A stretch of DNA of 64,000 nucleotides from Verrucomicrobiia bacterium (GCA_014239365.1 JAAZZB010000044.1:62001-126000), one strand, 5' to 3'; counted from the first letter of the stretch, positions 35,124 through 43,587 are shown. Notes: generated by a model from the letters alone, not told the origin. Translations and numbers: made by a program.

Positions 35124-36362
35124 ATGAACACACGCCGCACTTTTTTGAAAACAATGGGAGCGATGGGCGCCTCCGGCTTGGTGGCTTTGGGCACTCGACC
35201 GCATCCGGTGTTCGCACGCGCGGCCGATGGGGGCAAGGCGAATCCCGATGGACGCATCCTCGTGCTGGTGCAACTCGCCGGTGGCAATGATGGCCTCAAC
35301 ACGGTGGTGCCGTTTGAGGAAGATAATTATCGCAAGCTGCGCCCAAGCCTCGGCATCGGCAAAGGCGCGGCGCTCAAACTCGAGGGCGCGCTTGGGCTGC
35401 ATCCGCAAATGCAGGGCTTCAAGGAATTGTTCGATGACGGCGCGCTGGGCATCGCTCAGGGCATTGGTTATCCGAATCCGAACCGCTCGCATTTTCGCAG
35501 TATGGATATTTGGCACACGGCCAAACCGGGCATCGAAGACAAGCGCGACGGCTGGCTCGGTCGCGCGTTTGATCACGTGCAAGGCGGGCTGGACGGCAAA
35601 GTCCCGGCGGTGGCGTTGGGCACGGATCGGTTGCCGTTGAGTTTGGTTTCCACAAAATTCACCGTGCCCACGGTGCGTAGTCTGCGCGATTATCAATTGC
35701 AACTGCGCGGCACCAAAGCCGAACAAGCCGCACACCGCGCGCGGATGCGCCAACTGGCCGACGGCGGCAGCGCGGGCAACAGCGATTTGGATTTCCTGCG
35801 ACGCACGGCCACCACGGCGCTGGATACTTCGGCGAAAATTGCCGAAGTGATATCCGATTACAAACCGGCCAAGCCCTATCCGCAAAACGGCCTCGGCCAA
35901 CGCCTCAAGAGCGTGGCGCAACTCATCACGGCGGATCTCGGCGCGAGGGTTTATTTTGTGTCGCTCGGCGGCTTCGATACACACGCCGAACAGGAAGGCG
36001 CACACGCGGGATTGATGCAGGAACTCTCTTCCGCGTTGGCCGCGTTTCACGCGGATCTCAAAGGACACGGCCTGTCCAAGCGCGTACTCACGGCCACGTT
36101 TTCGGAATTTGGCCGACGCGTAAAAGAAAACGGCAGCCTCGGCACCGACCACGGCGCCGCGGGCCCAATGTTTTTAATCGGCGACGCAGTGAAAGGTGGC
36201 GTGCACGGAAAGCACCCGAGCCTCACCGATCTCGACCAAGGCGATCTCAAACACCACACCGATTTCCGAAGCGTGTACACCACGCTATTAGAAGATTGGC
36301 TCGATTGGCCCGCCAAAGCCGCCGTGGGCGGCAAGTTCGCGAAGCTGAAATTATTGGCGTAA
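35124..36362 (+). CDS. DUF1501 family protein with Tat-like signal
   Basis: 412 residues. The N-terminus NTRRTFLKTMGAMGASGLVALG is a twin-arginine-type signal (RRTFLK), so folded export is likely. LVLVQLAGGNDGLNTVVPFEED (~50-72), NPNRSHFRSMDIWHTA (~118) and VYFVSLGGFDTHAEQEGAH (~277-295) are DUF1501 motifs. TDHGAAGPMFLIGDAVKGG (~345) resembles the metal site of the sulfatase/alkaline phosphatase superfamily, to which DUF1501 is distantly related. It forms a pair with DUF1800. Substrate unknown. Confidence 0.92.
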   Translation: MNTRRTFLKTMGAMGASGLVALGTRPHPVFARAADGGKANPDGRILVLVQLAGGNDGLNTVVPFEEDNYRKLRPSLGIGKGAALKLEGALGLHPQMQGFKELFDDGALGIAQGIGYPNPNRSHFRSMDIWHTAKPGIEDKRDGWLGRAFDHVQGGLDGKVPAVALGTDRLPLSLVSTKFTVPTVRSLRDYQLQLRGTKAEQAAHRARMRQLADGGSAGNSDLDFLRRTATTALDTSAKIAEVISDYKPAKPYPQNGLGQRLKSVAQLITADLGARVYFVSLGGFDTHAEQEGAHAGLMQELSSALAAFHADLKGHGLSKRVLTATFSEFGRRVKENGSLGTDHGAAGPMFLIGDAVKGGVHGKHPSLTDLDQGDLKHHTDFRSVYTTLLEDWLDWPAKAAVGGKFAKLKLLA

Positions 36363-36390
36363 ATTGTGCGGGCGGTGGCGAATCAAGCCG

Positions 36391-37137
36391 TTATTTCTTT
36401 TTTCCGCCGCTGGATTTTTTGTAGGCTTCGATGGCTTTTTCCAAGCGCGCTTGGGCGGCTTCGTATTCTTTTTTGGCGGCGGCGAGTTCCGCAGCAGCTT
36501 TCGGAGAGCCGGGGTATTTCTTGATAAGGTAAAAACCTGTTTGCCTGCCTTTTTTGGCGGCTGATTTAGCGAGAGTAGCTTCAGCGAGGGCTTTCTGTTT
36601 GTTGGCGACCATATATTTGAAGAGTTCCGGCGCGCTCATCAGCTTCGTTTGAGCAACGATCAGATTGTGTTCCTTTTTGCTTATTGGCTTCTTTTGGGCA
36701 GCAGCCTTTTTCTTGGCGGCGAGCTTGAGGTATTCTGCTTTGCTTATTGGCTTTTTTGCCGAGGGCTTTTTTTGGCCTGCTTTTTTCTTTGCGGCTTCAG
36801 CGGCGGCTTTCTTTTTGGCGGCGGCCCGTTTGAGGTATTCCTCTTTGCTTATTGGCTTTTTGGTGGAAGGTTTTTTCACCGAAGGCTTTTTCTTGGCTTC
36901 GAGCGTGGTGCGGCGTTTGGCGATTTCGGCTTTTTTTGCCTCGATTTGTTTGCGCTTGAGCGCGAGGTATTGTTTTCGTAGCACACCTTGTTTGGTGTAA
37001 AGTTCGCTTAAATCTTTCCGGACAGCAGCGATTTTGGCGTCGTATCCGGCGATGCGTTTTTTGAGGTCGTCTTCCTTGCCATCGGCAAACAAGCTGGTGG
37101 CGAGGCACAGGGTGAGGGTGGTGATGAGTGTTATCAT
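36391..37137 (-). CDS. secreted Lys/Ala-rich coiled-coil repeat protein
   Basis: 248 residues. Signal peptide ~1-18. A coiled coil (~20-75) leads into three imperfect copies of a Lys-rich unit, KKPISKEEYLKRAAAKKKAA, KKPISKAEYLKLAAKKKAA and KKPISKKEHN (~92-160). After that comes a helical TPR-like end (TGFYLIKKYPGSPKAAAELAAAKKEYEAAQ). Very high positive charge suggests binding to nucleic acid, LPS or peptidoglycan outside the cell, but that is inference. No family recognised. It is convergent with DUF1501 (28 bp). Confidence 0.7.
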   Translation of the reverse strand: MITLITTLTLCLATSLFADGKEDDLKKRIAGYDAKIAAVRKDLSELYTKQGVLRKQYLALKRKQIEAKKAEIAKRRTTLEAKKKPSVKKPSTKKPISKEEYLKRAAAKKKAAAEAAKKKAGQKKPSAKKPISKAEYLKLAAKKKAAAQKKPISKKEHNLIVAQTKLMSAPELFKYMVANKQKALAEATLAKSAAKKGRQTGFYLIKKYPGSPKAAAELAAAKKEYEAAQARLEKAIEAYKKSSGGKKK

Positions 37138-37221
37138 AATATCAAATGGACGTCAAATCTGACAGGTCATTCAATTTTGTCAAACTCCTTCGATTCCTTG
37201 GGCGCGTGCAGAAAGCCGCCA

Positions 37222-37260
37222 ACAAAAAAACCCGCCGGACCGGTGGTCCGACGGGCTACC
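37222..37260 (-). terminator. Rho-independent terminator that is also a GTAG-footed REP-like hairpin
   Basis: On the minus strand GTAG (37259-37256) is followed by arms CCCGTCGGACC (37255-37245) and GGTCCGGCGGG (37241-37231), 11 bp with one mismatch and a 3-nt loop. Seven Ts then follow. It lies downstream of the 38413-37380 minus-strand genes and should end their transcript. Its GTAG foot and 3-nt loop match the REP-like elements elsewhere in the window. A second inverted repeat (GTTCAGCCCCC/GGGGGTGAAC, 37267-37303) lies between it and the gene. Confidence 0.75.
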
Positions 37261-37379
37261 CAACCTGTTCAGCCCCCTAATGCTCCTCCATACGGGGGTG
37301 AACATCTGTATAGACGACAATGGGCGCCGGAAGTTTCATTTTTCCCGAAATCGTTGTTACCGGCGACGATGGAGGCAAT

Positions 37380-37943
37380 TTACTTTTCGTGCTCTTCGTC
37401 CGGGGCGAGCAGTTTTTCTGCGATGGCCTTGGCTTGTGCTTTTTGTTCGTCGGTCATATTTGGCGGGAACTGCTGAAGTGCCCGCTTGGCGTCGGGTTGG
37501 CCATTGGCGGCGGCGAAATGTACCCACACGTAGCCTTCCACAAATTTGCCGGCATCGAGCAGATTGAACCCGTATTGCACCTGCACGGCGGCGAGCTTTT
37601 CGTGTTTCCAGGCGAGGCGTTTGCCGGTGGCATCCCAACTGCGCCGCACGGCGAGCTGGCCTTGATGGAAAAGAAATTCGGTTTTCAACTCCCCGTTGGT
37701 GTGCCAAACGCGTTGGGAAATTTTTTTGCCGTCATTGTAAACATTCTCCGCGCTATTGGTTCCGCTCGGATATTTGTGGGTGAGTATGCCGGAATATAAA
37801 TTGGACGTGCCGGTGGCGTACCACATCCCGTCGCGTTCCTCGATGGGGCCGGTGGGCTTGGGGTTCGGCGCGGCTTCCTCCCCGCGATTGTAGGCGGCGA
37901 CGAACAGAAGCACCACGGATGACAGCGCGCGCCGAAGGTTCAC
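37380..37943 (-). CDS. secreted protein with MORN/YwqK-like repeats
   Basis: 187 residues from GTG 37943, whose GTGA overlaps the previous gene's stop by 4 nt. Signal peptide ~1-20. YSGILTHKYPSGTNSAENVYNDGKK and VWHTNGELKTEFLFHQGQL (~50-100) are MORN_2/YwqK-type beta hairpins. A C-terminal helical part (YGFNLLDAGKFVEGYVWVHFAAANG) resembles a Sel1-like repeat. Such proteins often bind partners or membranes; some relatives are immunity-like proteins. Function not assignable. Followed by a terminator. Confidence 0.75.
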   Translation of the reverse strand: MNLRRALSSVVLLFVAAYNRGEEAAPNPKPTGPIEERDGMWYATGTSNLYSGILTHKYPSGTNSAENVYNDGKKISQRVWHTNGELKTEFLFHQGQLAVRRSWDATGKRLAWKHEKLAAVQVQYGFNLLDAGKFVEGYVWVHFAAANGQPDAKRALQQFPPNMTDEQKAQAKAIAEKLLAPDEEHEK

Positions 37944-38413
37944 GGCTGGATGAATCCCGTCATTCGCGGTGCGGGTACGCGACCATAAAAAAGTGGCGCG
38001 TGCGGTTGCACGGGATTGCCCGCAGGATCCACGCGAGTGATGGTGACTCGCGGCGCGAAGTAGCCGTACGATGTTTGGTTAAACTGCGCGCGATTCCGGA
38101 ACAGCCCGCCCACAAACGGCGCGCGGCCAAGGAACGGCACGTTCTGATTGTTGAACGTATGCAACTGGCGCGCATAACTGCCAGCGGTCATCGGCACGCC
38201 ATTCGCGGCGAGGTATTGCGTGTTGATCGCCACTCTCGAAGGGCCGTAGCCCGGCTGCGCAAATTGCCAGTTCCCGTTGAGCCCCAGATGAATGGTACCG
38301 TTGGGCTGCACATAAGGCAGCACAGTGAGGTTTGCGCTGGAATATTGCGCGGCAGCGTGGTCGGCACCGAGAAGGGCGAGGCCGAGAATGAGCGTACGTG
38401 TCATACCGTTCAT
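37940..38413 (-). CDS. hypothetical secreted protein
   Basis: 157 residues from ATG 38413; ATG 38404 is equally possible. The open frame extends to 38569 over the divergent esterase start, which I reject. Signal peptide TRTLILGLALLGADHAAAQ, then a Gly/Asn/Pro-rich beta-type sequence with repeated LGLNGNWQFAQPGYGPSR-like stretches. There are no Cys residues and no family I recognise. It is translationally coupled to the MORN/YwqK-like gene and divergent from the CE15-like esterase (79 bp between starts). Confidence 0.65.
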   Translation of the reverse strand: MNGMTRTLILGLALLGADHAAAQYSSANLTVLPYVQPNGTIHLGLNGNWQFAQPGYGPSRVAINTQYLAANGVPMTAGSYARQLHTFNNQNVPFLGRAPFVGGLFRNRAQFNQTSYGYFAPRVTITRVDPAGNPVQPHAPLFYGRVPAPRMTGFIQP

Positions 38414-38492
38414 AGGGATAATGTGCACCCGAAGCGCCTTTTGCGCAAGCTTGCGTATTGCGTGTGGGAAATTTTTTGGCCAGACTGGCGCA

Positions 38493-39776
38493 ATGAATTT
38501 CACGCCAAGGCTGGCCATCGGCCTGTTTGTTTCTATGAGCACTCTCATCGCCCAACCTAAAGGATTCAATTACGACGAGGCAAAGGTGCCCGAGTTTACG
38601 TTGCCCGATTCCCTTGTGATGGCCGATGGCGCGCCGGTGAAAACGGTGAAGGCTTGGGAAAGCAAACGTCGGCCTGAAATTTTGGAGTTGTTCAAAAAAG
38701 AAATGTACGGCCGCGCGCCGGGCAAGCCCGCGAAGCTAAGTTACTTTGTGCTCACGCATCACAAAAACGTGCTCGGCGGTAAGGCCGATCGCAAACAAGT
38801 GGAGGTGCGCTTCGCCGGAACAGGCAAGGGACCGCGAATGACGATGCTCATTTATCTGCCCGCAAAATCAAAAGGCCCCGTGCCGACGTTTCTCACACTG
38901 AACTTTCGCGGCAACCACACCATCCATCCGGATCCCGCCATCCGCCTAACGCCCTCGTGGGTGCGCGGCAAGGTGAAAGGCGAAACCAAAAACAATCGCG
39001 CCACCGAAAATGGCCGCGGCCTTGCGAAGAGCCGTTGGCCGGTTGAAACCATCCTCGCGCGCGGGTACGCGCTCGCCACCATTTATTATGGCGACATCGA
39101 TCCGGATTTTGATGACGGCTGGAAAAACGGCGTGCACGCGTTGTACCCCCAAACCAAAAAACGCAAACCCGACGCGTGGGGCAGCGTCGCCACGTGGGCG
39201 TGGGGGCTGAGCCGCGCGATGGATTATTTGGAAACCGACCGCGAGATCGATCACCAACGCGTCGCGGTGATGGGCCATTCGCGCCTCGGCAAAACTTCCC
39301 TCTGGGCTGGCGCGGCGGATCCGCGTTTTGCGTTGGTCATTTCCAACGACTCCGGCTGCGGCGGCGCGGCCCTTTCGCGCCGTGCCTTCGGCGAAACCGT
39401 CCAGCGCATCAACACCTCATTCCCGCATTGGTTCTGCGGCAACTTCGCCAAATACAACGCCAACGAAAACGCCTGCCCCATCGATCAGCATCAGCTCATC
39501 GCGCTGATGGCCCCGCGCCCCGTGTACATCGCCAGCGCCGCCGCCGATCGCTGGGCCGACCCCAAAGGCGAATTCCTCGCCGGCCTTCACGCGAATCCGG
39601 TTTATCAATTGTATGGCTTGCGGGGTTTGCCCGCCAAATCCCATCCGCCCTTGGACACCCCATCCATGGGCACCATCGGCTATCACATCCGCACCGGCCG
39701 GCACGATGTTACGGATTTTGATTGGGCAGCGTATCTGAAATTTGCCGATAAACACCTCAATCCCCGCAAAAAATGA
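38493..39776 (+). CDS. CE15-like glucuronoyl esterase
   Basis: 427 residues from ATG 38493, giving a clean signal peptide (NFTPRLAIGLFVSMSTLIAQ). The alpha/beta hydrolase has the CE15 nucleophile motif GHSRLGKTSLWAGAADPRF (Ser ~255) and the downstream NDSGCGGAALSRR. WFCGNFAKY, PRPVYIASAAADRWADPKGEF (acid region ~345) and RTGRHDVTDFDW (His ~410) are also family hallmarks. CE15 enzymes cleave ester links between glucuronic acid and lignin or other alcohols. It fits the polysaccharide-degrading setting of sulfatases and GH16. The longer frame from 38325 has no signal sequence and is rejected. Confidence 0.9.
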   Translation: MNFTPRLAIGLFVSMSTLIAQPKGFNYDEAKVPEFTLPDSLVMADGAPVKTVKAWESKRRPEILELFKKEMYGRAPGKPAKLSYFVLTHHKNVLGGKADRKQVEVRFAGTGKGPRMTMLIYLPAKSKGPVPTFLTLNFRGNHTIHPDPAIRLTPSWVRGKVKGETKNNRATENGRGLAKSRWPVETILARGYALATIYYGDIDPDFDDGWKNGVHALYPQTKKRKPDAWGSVATWAWGLSRAMDYLETDREIDHQRVAVMGHSRLGKTSLWAGAADPRFALVISNDSGCGGAALSRRAFGETVQRINTSFPHWFCGNFAKYNANENACPIDQHQLIALMAPRPVYIASAAADRWADPKGEFLAGLHANPVYQLYGLRGLPAKSHPPLDTPSMGTIGYHIRTGRHDVTDFDWAAYLKFADKHLNPRKK

Positions 39777-39873
39777 TTATTCACAGAAAAAATATCATTT
39801 TGGGAACGCTTTCATTGCATTGCTTTAAGTAACCGAAACGTCTAAAATACGTCAGACAAGACAGAACAACCCA

Positions 39874-40869
39874 ATGCACATGTTTAAAAACTTACTTTTA
39901 ACCGTCGGACTGACGGCGATGATGTTGCCTGCGGCCGATTTGGCTCCGTGGGAAAAAACCGCGCCGGAGTCCATCGAGGATCTCCTCGCCATCCAAGGCA
40001 AAGTTCAGACGATGCTGAAAGATGCCATGGCCGCGACGGTCACCCTGCAAATGGGGGGCTCCTCCGGCAGCGGCGTGATCATCAGCGACGACGGCCTCGT
40101 GCTCACCGCCGGGCACGTCTCCGGCACGCCCGGGCGCAAGGTCACCGTGATCCTTGCCGATGGCCGCAAGTTTGAAGGCAAAGCCCTCGGCAAAAACAAA
40201 GCCGACGCCGGCATGGTGCAAATCCTCAAGCCGAAAGATTTGCCCACCTCGCATTACGAGACACACAAAACCAATCTCCCCAAAGTCGGCCAATGGGTCG
40301 TGTCCGTCGGCAACCCCGGCGGCTTGGACGCCAAGCGCGGCGCGGTGGTTCGCCTTGGCCGCATCATCTTCTCGCGCCCGGCTACCCTCCGCAGCGATTG
40401 CAAATTGCTCGGCGGCGATTCCGGTGGGCCGCTGTTTAATCTCGATGGCACGGTCATCGGCATTCACAGCCGTATCTCCGGCGAGCCGGATCAGAATTAC
40501 CACGTCTCCATGCCCGCCTTCCACAGCGATTGGAAAAACCTCAGCGACCCCTCGCTGCCCGGATTTCTTGGAGTCACGGCTGTGGATTACAAAAAAGACG
40601 GCGTCGAAGGTGCCGAGCTTGAAATCGTGCGCGACAATTCCCCCGCTAAAAAAGCCGGCTTAAAAGTGGGCGACATCATCATCAAAGTAAGCGACAAAGA
40701 CGTGAAAGCTTCGCGAGACCTCACCACCCTCATCGGCAAACTCCGCCCCGGCGCCAAAACCAAACTCACTTTATTGCGCGACAAAAAAGAAATGGAAATC
40801 GAAGTCACCCTCGGCAGCCGCCCCGCAGCTGCTCCCAAGTTGCCCTTTGGTTTTCCGCCTCGTAAATAG
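39874..40869 (+). CDS. secreted HtrA-like serine protease with one PDZ domain
   Basis: 331 residues. Signal peptide ~1-20 (ATG 39874, or 39880). Trypsin domain ~45-220 with the complete triad: His in VLTAGHVSG (~88), Asp in KADAGMVQI (~111) and Ser in LLGGDSGGPLFN (~184). PDZ domain ~230-315 (GFLGVTAVDY, NSPAKKAGLKVGDIIIKVSDKDV). This is the DegP/DegS plan of periplasmic quality-control proteases. It is followed 26 bp downstream by a degenerate relative on the same strand, perhaps a regulatory pair. Confidence 0.93.
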   Translation: MHMFKNLLLTVGLTAMMLPAADLAPWEKTAPESIEDLLAIQGKVQTMLKDAMAATVTLQMGGSSGSGVIISDDGLVLTAGHVSGTPGRKVTVILADGRKFEGKALGKNKADAGMVQILKPKDLPTSHYETHKTNLPKVGQWVVSVGNPGGLDAKRGAVVRLGRIIFSRPATLRSDCKLLGGDSGGPLFNLDGTVIGIHSRISGEPDQNYHVSMPAFHSDWKNLSDPSLPGFLGVTAVDYKKDGVEGAELEIVRDNSPAKKAGLKVGDIIIKVSDKDVKASRDLTTLIGKLRPGAKTKLTLLRDKKEMEIEVTLGSRPAAAPKLPFGFPPRK

Positions 40870-40895
40870 TGCAAGCAACCTAAACTAATTTAACC

Positions 40896-41621
40896 ATGAA
40901 AAAATTGCTCATCCTGTTTCTTGCCCTCGGCGCACTGAATGCACCGGCCGCCTCCAGCCTTCCCTCAGCCCTGCGCACCGATGGCAAAACCGTGGTCGCC
41001 GCTTTTAGCGACGTGGAAAAAATTGCGCGCAGTTGCACGGTCCGAATCATCTACGGCACTGGCTACAAAGTTGCGGTCGGCACGCTCGTGAATGATCAAG
41101 GATTAGTGGTCACTAAACACAGCGAACTTGATACCGCCAAATCCGGCGGCACGCTGCGCATCGCGTTGCCCGGCGCCGAACGGTACAACCGCGGCAAAAT
41201 CGTCGCTCACGACAGCGCCACGGATCTGGTGTTCATCACCACGGATTTGACTCAAAAACCAGATTACAAATGGGCCGAGACCGATGAGATCGCCCCCGCC
41301 ACTTGGGTTGTCGCCGGCGTGGCCGGTTCCGCAACACGCCCCTACGTGCGTGCCGGAATCACCAGCGCCACGGCCCGCGCCATCCCCAAAGCGGGCGCAG
41401 TGATCGGAATTTTGATGGGCACTGCGGTGAAAGATAAAAAAGGCGTGCCCGTGCGCACCGTGACTCCCAAGGGCCCGTCCGAAAAAGCCGGCATGAAAAA
41501 CGGCGACGTCATTCTTTCCATCGAAGGCAAGGCCGTGAATTCCACCGAAGAGCTGAAAAAAGCCGTGGGCAAACATGACGCAGGCGAAACCATCACCGTG
41601 GTTGTGCAGCGGAAGGACTAA
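40896..41621 (+). CDS. inactive trypsin-like/PDZ protein, N-terminal part, ended by an in-frame TAA
   Basis: 241 residues with signal peptide ~1-19. The trypsin N-lobe (~30-130) has lost the normal catalytic surroundings: GLVVTKHSELD stands where TAGH is expected, while the Asp strand SATDLVFITTD is kept. PDZ domain ~165-241 (GVPVRTVTPKGPSEKAGMKNGDVILSIEGK). It ends VVVQRKD, then TAA at 41619-41621, in the middle of the last PDZ strand. The frame continues beyond it with QKTLKIKLG, exactly what the PDZ strand needs. So this is probably one ~345-residue protein interrupted once. Confidence 0.65.
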   Translation: MKKLLILFLALGALNAPAASSLPSALRTDGKTVVAAFSDVEKIARSCTVRIIYGTGYKVAVGTLVNDQGLVVTKHSELDTAKSGGTLRIALPGAERYNRGKIVAHDSATDLVFITTDLTQKPDYKWAETDEIAPATWVVAGVAGSATRPYVRAGITSATARAIPKAGAVIGILMGTAVKDKKGVPVRTVTPKGPSEKAGMKNGDVILSIEGKAVNSTEELKKAVGKHDAGETITVVVQRKD

Positions 41622-41657
41622 CAGAAGACGCTGAAAATTAAGCTCGGCTACCGAGAG

Positions 41658-41933
41658 TTGGTGTTTGCCAGTATGAAATCACGCAACGACAAACTCAGCG
41701 GCAAAGTCAGCGTGCGGCGGACCGGTTTTGAAAAAATCATCCAACACGAGGTCACCCTCGCCCCTTCCGAAATGGGCGGGCCCTTGCTGGATCTCAAAGG
41801 ACGCTTGCTCGGCATCAACATCGCCCGGCGCAATCGCGTGGAATTTTTCGCGCTCCCCGCTAGCGTCGTGCAACGGGTGATCAAAGCTAAATCCGCCGAA
41901 ATCGCAAAGGCTACGGCTGAGAAAACTGAGTAG
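41658..41933 (+). CDS. C-terminal part of the interrupted PDZ/trypsin-like protein
   Basis: Same frame as 40896-41621, twelve codons after its TAA; the first possible start is TTG 41658. The segment LSGKVSVRRTGFEKIIQHEV, then APSEMGGPLLDLKGRLLGINIAR and FFALPASVVQRVI is the C-lobe of a trypsin domain. Met stands in the nucleophile position (SEMGGPL for GDSGGPL). With the upstream part the order is N-lobe, PDZ, C-lobe, so the PDZ is nested inside a dead protease. It may act as a binding partner of the active HtrA-like protease next door. Confidence 0.5.
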   Translation: MVFASMKSRNDKLSGKVSVRRTGFEKIIQHEVTLAPSEMGGPLLDLKGRLLGINIARRNRVEFFALPASVVQRVIKAKSAEIAKATAEKTE

Positions 41934-41939
41934 CCCTCC

Positions 41940-42003
41940 GTGCTGCCGGCATCTTGCCGGCAGAAGTTGCGCCCCCGACCTGCCGGCAAGATGCCGGCAG
42001 CAC
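41940..42003. repeat. Mirror hairpin element, family C copy 1 (64 bp)
   Basis: Perfect 24-bp inverted arms (left arm 41940-41963, right arm 41980-42003) flank a 16-nt centre. Each arm is itself a hairpin CTGCCGGCA/TGCCGGCAG with a 3-nt loop, bounded by GTG or CAC. It sits between two convergent genes, 2 nt from the stop of the minus-strand gene. The second copy is at 47262-47324. Confidence 0.85.
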
Positions 42004-42005
42004 AT

Positions 42006-43499
42006 TCACTTCCCCTTCGGCAAATCCACCGGCGTGTATTGCCAGGTGAGATCGCCTTGTTTCCAGTCGTGGTTGACTTTGTCATCACGGAAAACCAGCT
42101 TGCCGCCGTCATCCTTCTGATTCCACCCCACGCCGTGCAGGCGATATCGATCCTTGACGCGCGCGTACGCATAGGGTTTGCCCGTAAACGGATCGTGCGG
42201 CGTGCGCGCCTTAAGTTTCGCCAATTTGGCCGGATAACTGTCGTGTTCCAGCCGATGCAATTCAAGTAAACACGCAATGCGCGCGTGATCCACTGCCGCC
42301 TGCCCGCTGCCTGTGCGAATGCCCACCTGCCCCACAGCGGGCAACAACATACCGGGTAAAAGGTTATACGGATTGGGATCGCGGCCCAAACCCTCGATGT
42401 GCTTTTCAAATGCCGCCGCCACTGTCGGCTGGATGCGGCGCGCCTTGGCGTCCACGATGCGCTGTGTAAATTTAATGTGCGCAAAATTGAGATTCATTTG
42501 GTTTTGGTACAACCAACCGCTGGGAGTCACGTTCAATGCGGCAAAAATATTTTTCCCATCGCCTAAAAATTCCGCCCACATTCTCCGTTCATCCGGTTTT
42601 TGGGCGCGCAAATTGTCAATCCACAGGTTGGCCAATTCGCGTTCGCCTAGCATTGCACGGTGCTGGCCGTCGAGCAGATCAGTATCGGCCAGCAATTGCT
42701 CCAGCGCGCCGAGTTGCGCGGCGTTCCATTTTCGGCTGCCGATGCCTTCCCAAACCGGTTGCATGGCCTGATCCAGCAGAGCAATCCGCACTAAATGAGA
42801 AATTAGAAACGGCTCGTCCTGGATGGAATTGGCAAGAAACAAACTCATCCGCACATCGGCGAACGCAGCAACGGCATCGTCCTTGGCCAAATGCGCCAGC
42901 GCGCGCAGCGTGTAGCCGCGGCCGACATTTCGCAGCACAGTCAAGTGCGGCAGCAGCGCGGCAAAGGTGGCCTCGTAATCAACATCGAACCGGCATCGCG
43001 GGCGGTCTTTCGCGGCCTTGGTAAGTTCGGCAAAATCAGCCTCGTGTTTTTTGAGCGCAAAGAGAATATCATCCGCGGGCTGTCCTGCTTTGGCTGGACT
43101 TGGCCAATCCTTTTGGTCTCGGAAATATTTCTGCCACGCTGCGAGATCAATCGTTCGACCCGTTTTCCATCGAACCAAATCCGGCTTGTCACCTTCCAGC
43201 TTCATCAGGCGTTCGACGCGCAGCGGGGTCTTCTTTTTGCCCGATTCCAATTCTTTGAATGCCAGCTCCCGATTGTCATCAAACAACGCCTTGAGCATCG
43301 GCGTGTGGGCAAAATTCTTTTCCGTGGGCACAGGTTTGGGCACAATTTGTTTGTAATCGAACACTTCGCCTTTGGCTTCCCAATCTTTTTTGAATTTTTC
43401 CCAAGCGGCCTTGCCCCGTAGATTTTCACCCGCATAAATCAGGATGGCTAATCCCACGAATCCGGTGATGCTAAGGCCCATTGTTTTCGTGCTGCTCAT
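42006..43499 (-). CDS. hypothetical membrane-anchored helical protein
   Basis: 497 residues. One N-terminal transmembrane helix (~8-24, LSITGFVGLAILIYAG), then a mainly helical extracytoplasmic domain. GYTLRALAHLAKDDAVAAFADVRMSLFLANSI (~190-225) looks like a helical repeat. The C-terminal part ARIACLLELHRLEHDSYPAKLAKL followed by DPFTGKPYAYARVKDRYRLHGVGWNQKDDGG resembles a pattern I know from many hypothetical PVC proteins and type II pseudopilin-like tails. No family name can be given. Divergent from the 43588 gene, 88 bp between starts. Confidence 0.75.
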   Translation of the reverse strand: MSSTKTMGLSITGFVGLAILIYAGENLRGKAAWEKFKKDWEAKGEVFDYKQIVPKPVPTEKNFAHTPMLKALFDDNRELAFKELESGKKKTPLRVERLMKLEGDKPDLVRWKTGRTIDLAAWQKYFRDQKDWPSPAKAGQPADDILFALKKHEADFAELTKAAKDRPRCRFDVDYEATFAALLPHLTVLRNVGRGYTLRALAHLAKDDAVAAFADVRMSLFLANSIQDEPFLISHLVRIALLDQAMQPVWEGIGSRKWNAAQLGALEQLLADTDLLDGQHRAMLGERELANLWIDNLRAQKPDERRMWAEFLGDGKNIFAALNVTPSGWLYQNQMNLNFAHIKFTQRIVDAKARRIQPTVAAAFEKHIEGLGRDPNPYNLLPGMLLPAVGQVGIRTGSGQAAVDHARIACLLELHRLEHDSYPAKLAKLKARTPHDPFTGKPYAYARVKDRYRLHGVGWNQKDDGGKLVFRDDKVNHDWKQGDLTWQYTPVDLPKGK

Positions 43500-43587
43500 A
43501 GTGTTAACCTACGCCGTTCACCTCAAATTGCAAGCGGTTCATTAATTTGAGCATCGCAGTTGAAAAATGCGTCCAATGTTCCACGCT

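Noticed and set aside
37177-37476. 99-codon plus-strand frame across the 37.2-kb intergenic region
   Set aside because: Spans a terminator hairpin and runs into the minus-strand gene; no ribosome site or homology.
38325-38492. 56-codon N-terminal extension of the CE15-like esterase
   Set aside because: Would overlap the divergent gene and bury the clear signal peptide starting at ATG 38493.
39777-39873. ECF-sigma-type promoter before the HtrA-like protease (GGAAC around 39800)
   Set aside because: No correctly spaced -10 partner could be found; the match is too weak to report.
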